Position numbers and translations under genes: made by a program. From Candidatus Methanophagales archaeon (GTDB lineage: Archaea > Halobacteriota > Syntropharchaeia > Alkanophagales > Methanospirareceae), in the NCBI GenBank assembly GCA_023131215.1, contig JAGLZV010000142.1, positions 1 to 6,220 on the forward strand: a stretch of DNA of 6,220 bases. The letters are read 5' to 3'. Shown in pieces: positions 4,680-6,220 of this stretch. Every line of letters begins with the position of its first letter. The stretch's first letter is position 1. The notes under the pieces are model-generated. The model had not been told where the DNA came from. It worked only from the letters and a program-made list of their open reading frames with translations, and ran no database searches.

Positions 4680-6145
4680 TTTCTCCTCCCCACCTCCGCA
4701 TACTTCTCTATCTCCTCAATCAACGGATGCCCTTCCCAACTGCTATCGTAAAGGAAAACGAATTTCGCCTTCCCTTTGTTCAATTCCAACAGTTTCAATA
4801 CATTTTGCAACGCCACTGTCTTAGCTTCGTTATCTATTTCCGCAGGTATTTCCGACTGCCCCACCGGATAACTCTCAGCAAGTTCAACTGGATAAGGTCC
4901 AAACGGTGGTTTCACAGAAAACACATGGTCATAGTTCCCACTTTCCACCTCTTTTTCCTTTGACCCTACTGTCGCTGTTATCAGCACATTCCCTGATAAC
5001 TTGAACCTGTTCAGCCTGTAAAAATATTTCAACACCTCTGGTCTGTGTGCAGAAGTCGCGCCGAGATAAAAGAAAGGATGTTTTTTTGTAGATGCATCGT
5101 ATTTTTCAATCACCCAGGCATATTTTGTTACCTGCTTCAATCCATTCAGCAAAGCGGGATATGCCCTGCATCTCCTCTCGCACAACTCCCACAGACTCCC
5201 CTCCGCTATGTTCTGCTTTACCATTCGCATCTCTTCAAACGTAACCCACAAGTTATGCGATGCCAGCAAATCCTCACTTTCCTTTAGCTCGTTTACACTG
5301 TAAGAGGAACATACAGGGCAAGAACAGGGAAGATAGTGCAAATCGTCCACTTTTCTCGTCCCATCACTCGTTATATATCTTTTCCCTTTTGCATATATCG
5401 CATACGCTGCGGAATCGAAGAGGTCGCAGCCCAAAGCAACAGCTAAGGGGAAGAGCATGGGATGACCCGCACCGAAGAGGTGAACAGGAGCATTCAACGG
5501 CAAATTCATTTTCGACGCCATAATTATATCCACCAGGGTATCGAATTTATAGGATTCCAACAGGGGCACCACACCCCCTATTGCATACACATCAAAACCG
5601 ATTTCTGCAACACGCTTTGCGCTCTCTCCCCGCAGGTCTAAAAAGGTGGAACCTTGCACAACTCCTGCAAGCATTTCATTTTGAATTATGCTTCTTGCTT
5701 CTCGCATCCTGCTCACAGTCACCTCTAAATCATCTTTTGCTCTTTCTCTCTTCACGTTCGGCGCTGTTGGTATATCCAGAGGCACACATACATCAGAGCC
5801 TATACGCTGTTGAAACTCTAATATTTCCTTATTGCTCACCTCTACGTCCTTATACTCGGAGAGTTGGTAAGAGCCCGAATCAGTCATTATCGGCATTTTA
5901 CACTCCAAAAACGAATGGATGCCTTCTTTAACAACTTCTTCTCGCAAATTCACTTTCCTGTAAATTATATACGCATTTGCAATGAGCATCTCAGCTCCAT
6001 ACTTCTTCATTTCCTCTGCTTTGATTGACATGAGATTCGGGTTTATTACCGGCATTATCGTTGGTGTCTCTACGTTCCCATGCGCTGTTCGAAGCTTTCC
6101 TATTCTCCCCATTAAGTCCTTGTGCAATATTTCAAACTCGGGCAT
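4676..6145 (-). CDS. tgtA: tRNA-guanine(15) transglycosylase (archaeosine), without PUA domain
   Basis: ArcTGT swaps guanine at position 15 in the tRNA D-loop for preQ0, the precursor of archaeosine. The start is clear: FEILHKDLMGRIGKLRTAHG (4-23) is the family's N-terminus. Catalytic Asp89 lies in TDSGSYQ (88-94), the base pocket includes GVVQGS (161-166), and Asp244 in DLFDSAAY (241-248) is the expected nucleophile. Zinc ligands Cys274, Cys276 and Cys279 sit in PCSCPVC, with His297 in SHNLWVTFEEM. After the barrel (to about 345), FFYLGATSAHRPEV (358-371) and FGPYPVELAESYPVGQSEIP (415-434) belong to the archaeal C-terminal extension. At 489 residues it is shorter than full-length enzymes of about 580, and no PUA-like end is visible. 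A separate PUA protein, as in archaea with a split enzyme, may complete it. It leads a two-gene unit with mptD. Confidence 0.95.
   Translation of the reverse strand: MPEFEILHKDLMGRIGKLRTAHGNVETPTIMPVINPNLMSIKAEEMKKYGAEMLIANAYIIYRKVNLREEVVKEGIHSFLECKMPIMTDSGSYQLSEYKDVEVSNKEILEFQQRIGSDVCVPLDIPTAPNVKRERAKDDLEVTVSRMREARSIIQNEMLAGVVQGSTFLDLRGESAKRVAEIGFDVYAIGGVVPLLESYKFDTLVDIIMASKMNLPLNAPVHLFGAGHPMLFPLAVALGCDLFDSAAYAIYAKGKRYITSDGTRKVDDLHYLPCSCPVCSSYSVNELKESEDLLASHNLWVTFEEMRMVKQNIAEGSLWELCERRCRAYPALLNGLKQVTKYAWVIEKYDASTKKHPFFYLGATSAHRPEVLKYFYRLNRFKLSGNVLITATVGSKEKEVESGNYDHVFSVKPPFGPYPVELAESYPVGQSEIPAEIDNEAKTVALQNVLKLLELNKGKAKFVFLYDSSWEGHPLIEEIEKYAEVGRRK
4685..4697 (-). promoter_or_regulatory. Double Shine-Dalgarno sequence before mptD
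   Basis: Reading the minus strand, GGAGGTG (plus 4691-4697) is followed by GGAGG (plus 4685-4689), which ends 5 bases before the mptD ATG. Both lie inside the last codons of tgtA. This is the strongest ribosome site in the window and fixes the mptD start; it suggests mptD can also recruit ribosomes on its own. Confidence 0.8.
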
Positions 6146-6220
6146 ATTCCAATCCGTATATAAAACAGCATGAACGTCAAGTTATTTAATTTATTATACA
6201 ATTACCGATAAGAGGTGTGG
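6146..6220 (-). promoter_or_regulatory. Upstream region of tgtA with candidate TATA boxes
   Basis: On the minus strand TTAAATAA (plus 6182-6189) lies about 40 bases before the tgtA ATG; normal spacing would start the transcript near 6159 with a leader of about 14 bases. A better-looking TTTTATATAC (plus 6156-6165) is only about 15 bases from the ATG, which would begin transcription inside the gene. No strong Shine-Dalgarno sequence is present. The window ends before any upstream gene can be judged. Confidence 0.4.

Noticed and set aside
5581..5931. Plus-strand reading frames opposite tgtA (also near 5045-5523)
   Set aside because: They run antisense to highly conserved tgtA catalytic sequence and show no recognisable domain.
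6156..6165. TTTTATATAC on the minus strand as the tgtA TATA box
   Set aside because: It is only about 15 bases from the ATG, so transcription would begin downstream of a start codon that the conserved N-terminus clearly supports. It is kept only as an alternative.

Overview
The window looks archaeal, from a euryarchaeote that makes methanopterin. It carries a tRNA-guanine(15) transglycosylase for archaeosine, an archaeal-type dihydroneopterin aldolase (MptD), an archaeosortase, and a DUF1786 protein. Short TATA-like promoters, ATGA gene overlaps and T-tract ends fit as well. A methanogen or a related methane/alkane oxidiser (for example the ANME-1 group) is plausible, but the genus cannot be fixed from this sequence.

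Layout: (1) 15-1034 (+), a DUF1786 protein with an actin/sugar-kinase-like N-terminal motif. (2) 1070-2802 (-), a two-gene unit in which an OLD/RecF-type AAA ATPase overlaps, by ATGA, a smaller protein that looks like a divergent Toprim-like partner. (3) A 109-bp divergent promoter region. (4) 2912-4144 (+), an archaeosortase of ArtA type whose first cytoplasmic loop is interrupted by about 145 charged residues built of internal tandem repeats. (5) A 169-bp convergent gap full of A/T tracts and inverted repeats, probably a bidirectional terminator. (6) 4314-6145 (-), tgtA followed by mptD, overlapping by ATGA with a strong double Shine-Dalgarno sequence before mptD.

How the genes relate: tgtA and mptD use two branches of one GTP-derived pathway, since 7-deazaguanine and pterin both descend from the GTP cyclohydrolase product. 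Their coupling therefore makes biochemical sense. The ATPase/Toprim-like pair resembles the gene logic of nuclease-effector defence modules (OLD, PARIS, Gabija), but the effector motifs are degenerate and defence is only an inference. The archaeosortase would cleave C-terminal sorting signals of surface proteins encoded elsewhere. Its repeat-bearing insertion and the ATPase pair are the two most unusual items here. No tRNA, rRNA, CRISPR array, transposase or insertion sequence was seen.
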